DNA of 43,317 nucleotides from a virus, in IMG/VR virus record IMGVR_UViG_3300043783_000100, positions 1 through 43,317 of that record; one strand, given 5' to 3'. A program made the position numbers and the translations under genes. Numbering within the stretch: the first letter of the stretch is position 1; the number at the start of each line of letters is the position of its first letter. The notes under the pieces were generated by a model that did not search any database, was not told the origin of the DNA, and saw nothing but the letters and a program-made list of their open reading frames with translations. Positions 25,150-31,064 of this stretch are shown one piece after another.

Positions 25150-25511
25150 GCTCCCCGGTTGAACACCACCACGCTCGGCGGCTTGTCCGGTGGCGGCAAT
25201 TGATCCGGCTTGACCAGTTTCGTTCTCCATTGGGTCCAGCGGGATCTGGTTTCCTCTGAATGTGAGATGACCCCCTCCCATTGCCGAATCAGAAACTCGC
25301 ACAAGTCCTGTGCGGCGTCGCGGTCTATTTCGGCATTTGACGCGCGTTCGCGCCAGTAATCACGGTCCTTAGTGACAATCGTTACGGTATTGCTCACGGC
25401 TTGGTTCTCGGCCGTGACGCGGGTAAAGTCCGCGCGGAGCTGCGCGTATCCTTGGCCAAAAATAGTTCCAAGTTTTTCCATTTCCTCGGAACTGATATTG
25501 TCAATATTCAT
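25146..25511 (-). CDS. Hypothetical helical protein ending the leftward operon
   Basis: A 121-residue, charged, helical protein with AGGAG eight bases before its ATG. The N-terminus (NIDNISSEEMEKLGTIFGQG) and the long helix ending RDYWRERASNAEIDRDAAQD suggest a coiled coil. It has no membrane segment or cysteine motif. It is the last gene of the leftward arm and its stop overlaps that of the rightward gene by four bases. Function unknown. Confidence 0.6.
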   Translation of the reverse strand: MNIDNISSEEMEKLGTIFGQGYAQLRADFTRVTAENQAVSNTVTIVTKDRDYWRERASNAEIDRDAAQDLCEFLIRQWEGVISHSEETRSRWTQWRTKLVKPDQLPPPDKPPSVVVFNRGA

Positions 25512-25562
25512 GTTTTCTCCTGTTGGTCAGGGATTAACTTTTTGCTGCTGTTTCGGCATCAG

Positions 25563-25643
25563 TTAGCGCCAATACTGCCGATTGGCAGCCTTCCTAGCGT
25601 AGCAAATGCCGGCGACGAGAAGAACGATCACAATTATTTCCAC
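25563..25643 (-). CDS. 26-residue membrane peptide (GTG start)
   Basis: Starts at GTG 25643, with AGGAG six bases upstream. One hydrophobic helix (EIIVIVLLVAGICYA) is followed by a basic tail (RKAANRQYWR). The alternative upstream start of the longer frame (25751) has no ribosome-binding site. Between this gene and 25512 there is only a ten-codon frame after a TGATG. Part of a series of tiny membrane peptides in this arm. Confidence 0.4.
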   Translation of the reverse strand: MEIIVIVLLVAGICYARKAANRQYWR

Positions 25644-25660
25644 CGAGGGTCTCCTGGTGT

Positions 25661-25771
25661 TTACTCCCAAAACCATAGCGGCCTGGGATGGTGGCGAAAG
25701 CATAGGATGGTGCAATAGCCGGGGTGCAAGCACGAATGCCAAAGCGGGCATATTGTTCGAGCGTCCTTCAT
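25661..25771 (-). CDS. 36-residue Cys/His-rich peptide
   Basis: Starts at ATG 25771 with AGGGAG seven bases upstream. It contains four cysteines and several histidines (ICPLWHSCLHPGYC, CFRHH), compatible with a small metal-binding fold, and ends in aromatic residues. The good ribosome-binding site and its place in the tight operon support it; no family recognised. Confidence 0.4.
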   Translation of the reverse strand: MKDARTICPLWHSCLHPGYCTILCFRHHPRPLWFWE

Positions 25772-25806
25772 TTCAATCTCCCTGCATTGGACGTAGTCGG
25801 CCCGGC

Positions 25807-26154
25807 TTACGCCAATCGCAGCCCGTGTAGTTCAATAGCTCGATGCTCTGTCAGCCACTCATGAACTTTTTTCGCGGCCTCTAAAACATCTTTCGGCACC
25901 TCCACTATGAAAGCTTCCTTGCCCGATTCCGTATAGACCCGCACTTGCATTTCATTCTCCCTGCCTGGGACGGTTAGCGCCCGATTGGCGATGATCCTTA
26001 GCGCCGCCCGACCGTAGCCCGTTGTTTTACCCTTCTGCGCAATTTCTGAAAGTGCCGCCCTCAACCGCTTGATCTCGACGGCCATGCAAAGCGGGCAGTA
26101 GCCGTCAGCCATCACAGCCGTCTCGCGGTCGTCGATCTCATGGAAGCAAGTCAT
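25807..26154 (-). CDS. Small protein with CxxC and IKRLRAAL helix
   Basis: A 115-residue protein. An N-terminal YCPLCMAVEIKRLRAALSEI is a phrase common in small phage proteins of alphaproteobacterial phages. The second half (MQVRVYTESGKEAFIVEVP onward) reads like a separate small domain: it starts with a Met preceded by GGGAGAATGAA on the DNA, so internal initiation giving a 47-residue product is possible. The start could also be the ATG at 26112. Function unknown. Confidence 0.55.
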   Translation of the reverse strand: MTCFHEIDDRETAVMADGYCPLCMAVEIKRLRAALSEIAQKGKTTGYGRAALRIIANRALTVPGRENEMQVRVYTESGKEAFIVEVPKDVLEAAKKVHEWLTEHRAIELHGLRLA

Positions 26155-26168
26155 GTGCTTATCGGCGG

Positions 26169-26327
26169 CTAGTGCGGAAAAGATTTAAGGACGTGCCATC
26201 GCTGCGACGCGCCACAGCGCAAGCATACATCGGTTCGGTACTCGCAGGGATCGGGCGGCACGGTCGCGGGCGACCACCATTGCCCCCGCTTCCATTTGTG
26301 ACCGAACCATCGGCAAAAGAGCTTCAT
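26169..26327 (-). CDS. Small zinc-ribbon protein (MKLFCRWFGHKW type)
   Basis: A 52-residue protein starting at ATG 26327 with GAGG five bases before. The N-terminus KLFCRWFGHKWKRG and the later CLRCGASQRWH form a zinc-binding set found in the short DUF1660-like phage proteins. Cytoplasmic, role unknown. The frame is open upstream to 26351, but that start has no ribosome-binding site and overlaps the previous gene. Confidence 0.65.
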   Translation of the reverse strand: MKLFCRWFGHKWKRGQWWSPATVPPDPCEYRTDVCLRCGASQRWHVLKSFPH

Positions 26328-26341
26328 GCGATCCTCGGCGG

Positions 26342-26434
26342 TTAGCGGCACTTTTCACAGAAGGGCGTCGGCGCCCCGTGAAACACAAAGGCTATGCCAC
26401 ATTTGGCACAATAGACGGGGACCAAAATTGCCAT
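26342..26434 (-). CDS. 30-residue zinc-ribbon peptide
   Basis: Begins at ATG 26434, with GAGG about ten bases upstream. The sequence carries two CxxC pairs (YCAKCG and FCEKCR) separated by 13 residues, a complete minimal zinc ribbon. It overlaps the upstream reading region of the next zinc-ribbon gene. Too short for routine annotation but well formed. Confidence 0.5.
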   Translation of the reverse strand: MAILVPVYCAKCGIAFVFHGAPTPFCEKCR

Positions 26435-26446
26435 GTCAGTCCGGCC

Positions 26447-26524
26447 TCATGTTAGGTTTGGGTACAGATAAACCCATAGGACGCACAGCCCAATTCCGAT
26501 TACGATGCAGACAAGAATTTCCAT
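26447..26524 (-). CDS. 25-residue membrane peptide
   Basis: Begins at ATG 26524 with AGGA eight bases before. It is almost entirely one hydrophobic helix (EILVCIVIGIGLCVLWVYLY) with a short polar end. It is one of at least five such peptides in this operon. Confidence 0.45.
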   Translation of the reverse strand: MEILVCIVIGIGLCVLWVYLYPNLT

Positions 26525-26540
26525 GCTAGCGTCCTGCTAC

Positions 26541-26654
26541 TCAGATAAGGCGGATCAGATAGACGATGCCGCCGACCGCGCCGATAGTTCCCAGAAGCCA
26601 AATCATGAGCGTGATAAAGCCGTTCAGTTGCGCTCGGTTTTCCGCGTCCATCAT
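26541..26654 (-). CDS. 37-residue membrane peptide
   Basis: Begins at ATG 26654 (a second ATG follows at once) with AGGA five bases before. A polar N-terminus (MDAENRAQLNGF) precedes one transmembrane helix (LMIWLLGTIGAVGGIVYLI). Function unknown; topology suggests a small inner-membrane effector. Confidence 0.5.
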   Translation of the reverse strand: MMDAENRAQLNGFITLMIWLLGTIGAVGGIVYLIRLI

Positions 26655-26671
26655 TCCCGTCCTGTTTGTGC

Positions 26672-26926
26672 CTATCCGCCCTTGACGACCATGCACTTCG
26701 CCCACCGTTTCAGGTCGTCCAAATCAACCCGCGCTGGCTCTCTCGTGGCACGGGCTACTTTGATGTAGAACTCTATCGAGTTGGGATTTTCGTCCAGCAT
26801 AGCCAGCGCCTCATAACCCAGCTTCTCGGGCACCCCCAGCCGACGCAGCAGCTCGGAGTCCTTCACGAACAGACCGCCGTTGCGTGCCTTCCGCTCTTGC
26901 TTGGGTGTTGGTGCCGCGTCCGTCAT
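26672..26926 (-). CDS. Putative small DNA-binding protein
   Basis: An 84-residue basic protein, its ATG one base after the methyltransferase stop. The segment GLFVKDSELLRRLGVPEKLG looks like a helix-turn-helix of the kind seen in small phage DNA-binding and excisionase-like proteins. A second helix (LDDLKRWAKCMVVKGG) ends the protein. The DNA-binding call is inference from pattern only. Confidence 0.5.
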   Translation of the reverse strand: MTDAAPTPKQERKARNGGLFVKDSELLRRLGVPEKLGYEALAMLDENPNSIEFYIKVARATREPARVDLDDLKRWAKCMVVKGG

Positions 26927-26927
26927 T

Positions 26928-27863
26928 TCACTGTTCCGCAGAAGTTAGCCGCTGACTGTTCATGATCGCGCGCCCGATGATTTCCGGGATTTGCGGGACG
27001 ACAGCGTTGCCGAGGCTCCGCAGTCGGTCCACCCGAGCGGAAACCCCATGAGCCACTCGACCCACATCGGGTTCAATGCTCCACCAACTACTTGAGGAAG
27101 GCATTCGCCGGCTGTGCTGCCCGTCCGCTCCATTCGACTGCGGCCCGGATGACGATAGTCCCGCGCTGTCGGCGTTGGCATCAGAGCGGCACCGAGAAGC
27201 GTTGGGTTGCCCCGCATGTAGGTTTTTGATCCCCTCACGCCGTCCGCTCGAGCTGGCGTCGGCCACATCTTCACCGCCTGCGCCAAGTCCACTTGGACCT
27301 TGCTGCCATTGTGATAGGCCGACCGCCCACGCCAATCGTTGACATGTGCTACCGACCGGCCACCGTTCGGGACCATCGGAGTAGGCCACAATCCAGATTC
27401 GGTCTCGGATGTGCGGGGCACCAGCGGCGCAAGCTGGTATGCAGTGCCACTCCGCATCATACCCGAGCGTGGCCAAGTCTCTGAGAACACGGTCAAGCCC
27501 TCGACCAAGCAATGCTGCGACGTTCTCCACGACGATGTAGCGGGGTCGTAGCTCGCCAATAAGTCTGGCGTACTCTGACCATAGGCCACTGCGGCTGCCG
27601 TCAATGCCGCCGCCCTTTCCGGCGTGGCTAATGTCCTGGCACGGGAAGCCTCCACAGATGACATCGGCAGCAATTCCATCTGCTCGGAGGCGGTCGGCGG
27701 TAAGGGTTTTGACATCATCGTAGCAGGGGACGGTCGGCCAATGCTTTTTGAGGACCGCTCGGCAGAAGGGCTCGATCTCGCAGAACGCGACGGTTCGCAT
27801 CCCGGCTCTTTCGAGCCCGAGAGAGAAGCCGCCAATTCCTGAGAAGAGGTCGAGGACATTCAT
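26928..27863 (-). CDS. dcm: C5-cytosine DNA methyltransferase
   Basis: A 311-residue enzyme that would methylate C5 of cytosine using SAM, probably to protect phage DNA from host restriction. The motifs are all present in order: I, LDLFSGIGGFSLG (5-17); IV, GGFPCQDIS with catalytic C75; VI, VVENV (111-115); VIII, IRDRIW (152-157); X, LGNAVVPQ (284-291). The target-recognition region (about 165-262) is unusually rich in Ser, Gly and Arg (VADASSSGRRE, ANADSAG) and looks weakly structured. A second, same-strand ORF covers almost the whole gene (26960-27859). Target sequence cannot be read from the protein. Confidence 0.92.
   Translation of the reverse strand: MNVLDLFSGIGGFSLGLERAGMRTVAFCEIEPFCRAVLKKHWPTVPCYDDVKTLTADRLRADGIAADVICGGFPCQDISHAGKGGGIDGSRSGLWSEYARLIGELRPRYIVVENVAALLGRGLDRVLRDLATLGYDAEWHCIPACAAGAPHIRDRIWIVAYSDGPERWPVGSTCQRLAWAVGLSQWQQGPSGLGAGGEDVADASSSGRREGIKNLHAGQPNASRCRSDANADSAGLSSSGPQSNGADGQHSRRMPSSSSWWSIEPDVGRVAHGVSARVDRLRSLGNAVVPQIPEIIGRAIMNSQRLTSAEQ
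26960..27859 (-). CDS. Overlapping same-strand ORF in the methyltransferase gene (+1 frame)
   Basis: A 299-codon open frame that starts four bases after the methyltransferase ATG (ATGAATG) and runs without a stop almost to its end. Its product is not random-looking. It has DPATSSWRTSQ and FSETWPRSGMMRSGTAY near residues 105-140, then LVPRT, and three WPTP or MPTP phrases (LWPTPM, MWPTPARADG, MPTPTARDY). The end is LNPMWVEWLMGFPLGWTDC. I recall this set of phrases from annotated phage proteins, including some I believe stand alone, but cannot check that here. Either a real overprinted gene, or a shadow frame that looks conserved because the methylase is. Confidence 0.35.
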   Translation of the reverse strand: MSSTSSQELAASLSGSKEPGCEPSRSARSSPSAERSSKSIGRPSPATMMSKPLPPTASEQMELLPMSSVEASRARTLATPERAAALTAAAVAYGQSTPDLLASYDPATSSWRTSQHCLVEGLTVFSETWPRSGMMRSGTAYQLAPLVPRTSETESGLWPTPMVPNGGRSVAHVNDWRGRSAYHNGSKVQVDLAQAVKMWPTPARADGVRGSKTYMRGNPTLLGAALMPTPTARDYRHPGRSRMERTGSTAGECLPQVVGGALNPMWVEWLMGFPLGWTDCGASATLSSRKSRKSSGARS

Positions 27864-27878
27864 TTTCCAGTTAATCTG

Positions 27879-28160
27879 TCAGATGCCGCCGACTGCGCGA
27901 ACCCGCTCAAGGGCGGCGCCGAACGTCCACGGTATTTCCATAACGGCGCGATGAATTGCAATTGAATATTGAATATCAACTGCCCAGACGGCATCTTGAA
28001 TGGAGTCGCCTGGCGTCCGGCCAATCGACTTAGCAAAAAGTCCCAGCGCACATTTTTGTGGAGTGGGCCAATCATACATCTGCTGCGGGTCCTGCCGCTC
28101 AAGCCAAGCAATAAAACCGGCTAAGCCTGTCTGCGTTTCCCATTTCGGATCGTAGAGCAT
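27879..28160 (-). CDS. Hypothetical protein upstream of the methyltransferase
   Basis: A 93-residue protein starting at ATG 28160 with AGGAG eight bases before. The in-frame ATG at 28202 lacks a site. It is soluble and mixed helical, with tryptophan-rich segments (LYDPKWETQTGLAGFIAWLE; DAVWAVDIQYSIAIHRAV). No motif recognised. It ends 15 bases before the C5-methyltransferase start, so the two are probably co-translated. Confidence 0.6.
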   Translation of the reverse strand: MLYDPKWETQTGLAGFIAWLERQDPQQMYDWPTPQKCALGLFAKSIGRTPGDSIQDAVWAVDIQYSIAIHRAVMEIPWTFGAALERVRAVGGI

Positions 28161-28185
28161 CGTGTTTTCTCCTGCTTGTTCCGTA

Positions 28186-28314
28186 TCAGTCGAAATCCGC
28201 ACGATGGCGGATCATTTGCTTTTGGCCTTCGTGCCAACCGCGGCACCAGCCCGCAAGAAAGGCGATGGCGCCGATGGCCAGCATTCCGAAGATGAGGGGT
28301 TCTATGGTCATCAT
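28186..28314 (-). CDS. 42-residue membrane peptide
   Basis: ATG 28314 overlaps the stop of the SAM methyltransferase gene (TGATGATG). One transmembrane helix (PLIFGMLAIGAIAFLAGWC) precedes a charged tail (HEGQKQMIRHRADFD). The longer frame to 28467 lies inside the methyltransferase gene and is not needed. Role unknown. Confidence 0.5.
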   Translation of the reverse strand: MMTIEPLIFGMLAIGAIAFLAGWCRGWHEGQKQMIRHRADFD

Positions 28315-28775
28315 CAGACTGCCTTTGCGAATACCGACCAGCTCACGTCTTGCTTGACTTTGAAAAGAGGCCGAACTGGAAAGAGGCCCAAAACCTTTTT
28401 CAGCGGCTGGCTCCCGTTCGCCCATTTGAAGTGCAGCGTGCCCGAGCTCCGCAGTACCCGCCAGCATTCGTCGAAGCCCGCGCGAAGGGTCTGCTGCCAG
28501 TCACCCGATCTCATTTCCCCATACTTGGTGCGAAGGAATGACTTTGAGGGCGTATCCCTAATGATGTGCGGCGGATCGAAAACCACAATATCAAAGCATT
28601 CGTCAGGGAAAGGCAGCATGGTAAAGTCGGCGCACACGTCTGGTCTCACTTGCCAGTTTGGGCGAATTGGAATGGTGCCTTTTGGCAGAATGCGGCGATC
28701 AACATAGATCGTGTCGTCCCGGTTCTTGTCGAACCAGATGTGACGCCCCGCGCAAGTGGTGTCTAGAATCCGCAT
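28314..28775 (-). CDS. Class I SAM-dependent methyltransferase
   Basis: A 153-residue methyltransferase starting at ATG 28775, eight bases after the previous stop; upstream in-frame ATGs lie inside that gene. The SAM site is MRILDTTCAGRHIWFD, the acidic strand end IYVDRR, then FDIVVFDPPHI, the DPPH motif IV of amino-methyltransferases. The C-terminal FKWANGSQPLKKVLGLFPV completes the small fold seen in many phages. Substrate unknown: DNA adenine or cytosine N4 is possible, another target cannot be excluded. Confidence 0.75.
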   Translation of the reverse strand: MRILDTTCAGRHIWFDKNRDDTIYVDRRILPKGTIPIRPNWQVRPDVCADFTMLPFPDECFDIVVFDPPHIIRDTPSKSFLRTKYGEMRSGDWQQTLRAGFDECWRVLRSSGTLHFKWANGSQPLKKVLGLFPVRPLFKVKQDVSWSVFAKAV

Positions 28776-28782
28776 TTGCCCG

Positions 28783-28977
28783 TTAACTTGTTGAATTTGC
28801 CTTTTTGATTTCTTCGATCTGGCGGTTGATGTCCTGCTCCACGTGGCGCAGCGCGTCGCGAAACCCCTTGGCGTAAGAGCCCGTATCACCCTTTACCTCG
28901 GAGCGGACTTCGCGAACGATCTTCTTCGCCCCGCGAAGTCCGTAAGTATCCATGGCGTTCCAGTATTTGCCCAACAT
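28783..28977 (-). CDS. Small charged helical protein
   Basis: A 64-residue protein with AGGA nine bases before the ATG. Highly charged helices (YGLRGAKKIVREVRSEVKGD; RHVEQDINRQIEEIKKAN), no cysteine, no membrane segment. It sits between the SSB-like gene and the SAM methyltransferase. Function unknown. Confidence 0.55.
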   Translation of the reverse strand: MLGKYWNAMDTYGLRGAKKIVREVRSEVKGDTGSYAKGFRDALRHVEQDINRQIEEIKKANSTS

Positions 28978-28995
28978 TTGCCGATTATCCTGTCG

Positions 28996-29412
28996 TTAGA
29001 ACGGCACGTCCCCCGCCGCATTGCGGTCCAGCGGCGGCATGGGGTCGGGATCGGCAAACGGAGCGGGAGACTCCGATCGGGGCACCTCTTGTACCGGCGG
29101 CTTAACTCTGATGGCGGGGACAATCTTGCCGCCGAACTCCACGAACGGGTCAACAAACAGCGTGATTTGCTTGCCGATCCACAAACTGTAATCCTTGCCG
29201 TGCGCAAAGGCGATCCGGCCAGCGTTGACCTTGTTGCACACCAGCACCTTGCTTGTGTTCTCAAATCCTATAACCAGCTTGCGCGTTACTTTGCCGTCGT
29301 TCTGGTTAAACTCTCGTGGCGTGACCGATTTGATGGTAACTTTTGGTTCACGGCCCTTAATGTCATCAGATTTTAGCGTGTTGCCGCTGAAAATGTCATC
29401 AATGCTAGGCAT
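28996..29412 (-). CDS. SSB-like / DNA-metabolism protein with acidic VPF tail
   Basis: A 138-residue protein starting at ATG 29412 with GGAG seven bases before. The body is a beta-rich domain (KVTIKSVTPREFNQNDGKVT; LVIGFENTSKVLVCNKVN; ITLFVDPFVEFGGK) consistent with an OB-type fold. A disordered Pro/Asp linker ends in GDVPF, like the DIPF tip of bacterial SSB that recruits other replication proteins. The call is inference from fold pattern and tail; the family is widely seen in phages as hypothetical. Confidence 0.55.
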   Translation of the reverse strand: MPSIDDIFSGNTLKSDDIKGREPKVTIKSVTPREFNQNDGKVTRKLVIGFENTSKVLVCNKVNAGRIAFAHGKDYSLWIGKQITLFVDPFVEFGGKIVPAIRVKPPVQEVPRSESPAPFADPDPMPPLDRNAAGDVPF

Positions 29413-29641
29413 GTTCTTGCTCCGGTTGTGTGAGTTGTTTGCGCATTTCATCTAAAGAGTTTGCCAATTGCCGCAACGCCCCGGCATCGGCCTCGAGCTG
29501 CAGCATAGGTGTGGTTTCGGGGCTGAACCCCGATTGCTTCGACTCGGCCAAGTTCCGGAGCCAATGCTTGACATCCATCTCATACAGGTTGGTGCGCTGG
29601 TGAATGCGGTAGCACAGGTCGTGGACCGGAAAATTGCTCAC
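29405..29641 (-). CDS. Small helical protein (GTG start)
   Basis: A 78-residue protein starting at GTG 29641 with GAGG eight bases before and overlapping the stop of the upstream membrane peptide (GTGA). The sequence VSNFPVHDLCYRIHQRTN is followed by a helix with heptad character (LRQLANSLDEMRKQLTQPEQ). It ends inside the start of the SSB-like gene. Function unknown. Confidence 0.5.
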   Translation of the reverse strand: MSNFPVHDLCYRIHQRTNLYEMDVKHWLRNLAESKQSGFSPETTPMLQLEADAGALRQLANSLDEMRKQLTQPEQEHA

Positions 29642-29727
29642 TTGGCTATCCTCATCAATCCCGCAACTAGAAACCCCACGGCAGCACCAACGAACGCGCC
29701 AATCATTAGCCCAAGCACAAAACTCAT
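29638..29727 (-). CDS. 29-residue glycine-rich membrane peptide
   Basis: Begins at ATG 29727 overlapping the previous stop (ATGA), with AGGG upstream. Almost all one helix with small residues (FVLGLMIGAFVGAAVGFLVA) and a basic end. It resembles very short phage membrane peptides of the DUF3789 type. Function unknown. Confidence 0.5.
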   Translation of the reverse strand: MSFVLGLMIGAFVGAAVGFLVAGLMRIAK

Positions 29728-29963
29728 GACTTGCCCTGTGGCGCCAGTTTGGTTTCATCCGACCAATGATTAGCCTCAGGATTGCCAGCATCCCATTGAT
29801 GCTCGGTTTGCTGTGCGGCCTCGGAAACGGTGAAGGCGCTTTCCATCAATTCGTGAGCGCGTTGCCCGGCCACGGCAAGGCTGTAGCCCTTGTCCACATA
29901 GCGGACAAAAGTTTGGGCGAGGATTACTCGGTAAATCCCTCGCGGTATTTCCATTGTGCTCAT
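29724..29963 (-). CDS. Hypothetical small protein
   Basis: A 79-residue soluble protein (EIPRGIYRVILAQTFVRYVD; AHELMESAFTVSEAAQQTEH). The ATG at 29954 is an alternative start. Coupled to the next gene by ATGA. The internal helix may be a small regulatory domain; no family recognised. Confidence 0.55.
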   Translation of the reverse strand: MSTMEIPRGIYRVILAQTFVRYVDKGYSLAVAGQRAHELMESAFTVSEAAQQTEHQWDAGNPEANHWSDETKLAPQGKS

Positions 29964-29969
29964 GTCAGC

Positions 29970-30047
29970 TCACATAATGATGTAGAACGCGAGGATGATT
30001 GCCATGGCGAGGTATAGGGTCCAGATTGGGTCGATGCGGGTGTTCAT
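29970..30047 (-). CDS. 25-residue membrane peptide
   Basis: Begins at ATG 30047. A polar N-terminus (NTRIDPIW) precedes one hydrophobic helix (TLYLAMAIILAFYIIM). No ribosome-binding site is obvious, so this is tentative; it is the first frame leftward from the divergent control region at 30048-30094. Confidence 0.35.
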   Translation of the reverse strand: MNTRIDPIWTLYLAMAIILAFYIIM

Positions 30048-30094
30048 AGTTGTCACTATTGACAGCAACATTCGGTCGTGTCAATAGGTGTCAC
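30048..30094. promoter_or_regulatory. Divergent operator-like region with TATTGACA inverted repeat
   Basis: Between the leftward peptide at 30047 and the HTH gene at 30095. TATTGACA (about 30057-30064) faces its inverted copy TGTCAATA (about 30079-30086); CAC/GTG flanks extend the symmetry. Each arm contains a TTGACA, the -35 consensus, one per strand. A further GTCAC pair surrounds the ATG. This would suit binding by the adjacent HTH protein. Confidence 0.45.
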
Positions 30095-30295
30095 ATGGTC
30101 ACGGCAAAACAAATTTACCTGACGCGAAAACGATTAGGCGAGAGTCCAGCCAAGTTTGCCGTTCGGTTCGGTGTGGTGCGAACCACAATTCTCAATTGGG
30201 AAAAGCGGGGCCCGCCAAAGACAAGTTATGCGCAGCATTTTATTACCGAGAAATTAGCCGGCATGGCTTTTGAGTTTGCGGAGCGGAACCGATGA
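30095..30295 (+). CDS. Small helix-turn-helix regulator
   Basis: A 66-residue protein with AGGTG five bases before ATG 30095. The HTH is SPAKFAVRFGVVRTTILNWE, of the Cro/XRE kind, and a basic C-terminal helix follows. It stands at the head of the rightward island, next to an inverted repeat in its own promoter, so it probably controls this island and perhaps itself. Coupled to the nuclease gene by ATGA. Confidence 0.7.
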   Translation: MVTAKQIYLTRKRLGESPAKFAVRFGVVRTTILNWEKRGPPKTSYAQHFITEKLAGMAFEFAERNR

Positions 30296-30684
30296 GTACG
30301 CTCGCCCGCAAGAAAAGTCGCTACGAGGAGGACACCGTTCAAATGGCCCTCGTCCAGCATATCGAGCTGCGCAAGGTGCCCGGCTTAGTGTGGTGGTACA
30401 CACCAAATTCCAGCAAAATGGGCGGCAAGGTTACCAAATCGGGCGTGCCCTTGGCTGCGATCCGGGCAAAGAAAATGGGCTTACGCGCGGGTGTGTCGGA
30501 TCTAGTGTTTCTGCGGCCGGACGGTCTGTTCTTTGTCCTCGAACTCAAGGCCAAGGGCGGCCATCCCAGCGAAGAGCAGCATTGTTTCATGGACGATGTG
30601 GAGCTTGCAGGCGGTTATGCGGCTTGGACCGATAGCCTGGATCGGGCGCTGGACATACTCAAATCGTGGAATCTGATTCGATGA
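30292..30684 (+). CDS. VRR-NUC domain nuclease
   Basis: A 130-residue stand-alone VRR-NUC protein of the PD-(D/E)xK superfamily. It shows QHIELRKVPGLVWWYTPNSS, then the catalytic GVSDLVFLRPDGLFFVLELK with D70, E84 and K86, and a downstream Gln (EEQHCF) in the position used by the family. In phages these single-domain nucleases process branched or damaged DNA during replication and recombination. It is coupled on both sides, in a cluster with replication-type genes. Confidence 0.85.
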   Translation: MSTLARKKSRYEEDTVQMALVQHIELRKVPGLVWWYTPNSSKMGGKVTKSGVPLAAIRAKKMGLRAGVSDLVFLRPDGLFFVLELKAKGGHPSEEQHCFMDDVELAGGYAAWTDSLDRALDILKSWNLIR

Positions 30685-31064
30685 TTGGCCATCCACTACC
30701 GTTCGATTGGGAGCCGTCGCGTGATGACGTGACTTACGGCCGCAATCTGGGGCTAAGTGACGACCAGATTGCAGATGCTCTTGAGGAATTGCGTCTATGG
30801 GCCGGGGCCAACGCTAACCGGGCCGTAGCACGCAAAAGCAACTGGCACATGGCGTTTAAGTCGTGGATGCGTAGAGAGGCAGCAAAAAGGAAAAGCCATG
30901 CAACAGGAAATCCAACAATCGACGCCTTCGACAAGATCATTGACCTTACAGCTAGCAACCGAATCGAAGGCGGCCCTAGCGTGGCCGACAAGTGCCCAGG
31001 AAGCGGCCAGGGCGGGGAAGCAACTGATTGGCTGTTTCCCCCACGCAAGGCCGCCGGACCCTGA
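30681..31064 (+). CDS. Replication-type protein with C-terminal SNWHMAFKSWMR segment
   Basis: A 127-residue protein starting at ATG 30681 (ATGA overlap). LGLSDDQIADALEELRLWAG leads into KSNWHMAFKSWMRREA, a phrase shared with the C-terminal region of many phage replication initiators. The N-terminal DNA-binding part of such initiators is not present, so this may be an adaptor only. The last 55 codons overlap the next gene in another frame. Confidence in gene reality is good; in function, modest. Confidence 0.6.
   Translation: MIGHPLPFDWEPSRDDVTYGRNLGLSDDQIADALEELRLWAGANANRAVARKSNWHMAFKSWMRREAAKRKSHATGNPTIDAFDKIIDLTASNRIEGGPSVADKCPGSGQGGEATDWLFPPRKAAGP

Noticed and set aside
28843-29376. 177-codon plus-strand frame opposite the SSB-like gene
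   Set aside because: Antisense to two coupled leftward genes, Arg/Val-rich, no motif.
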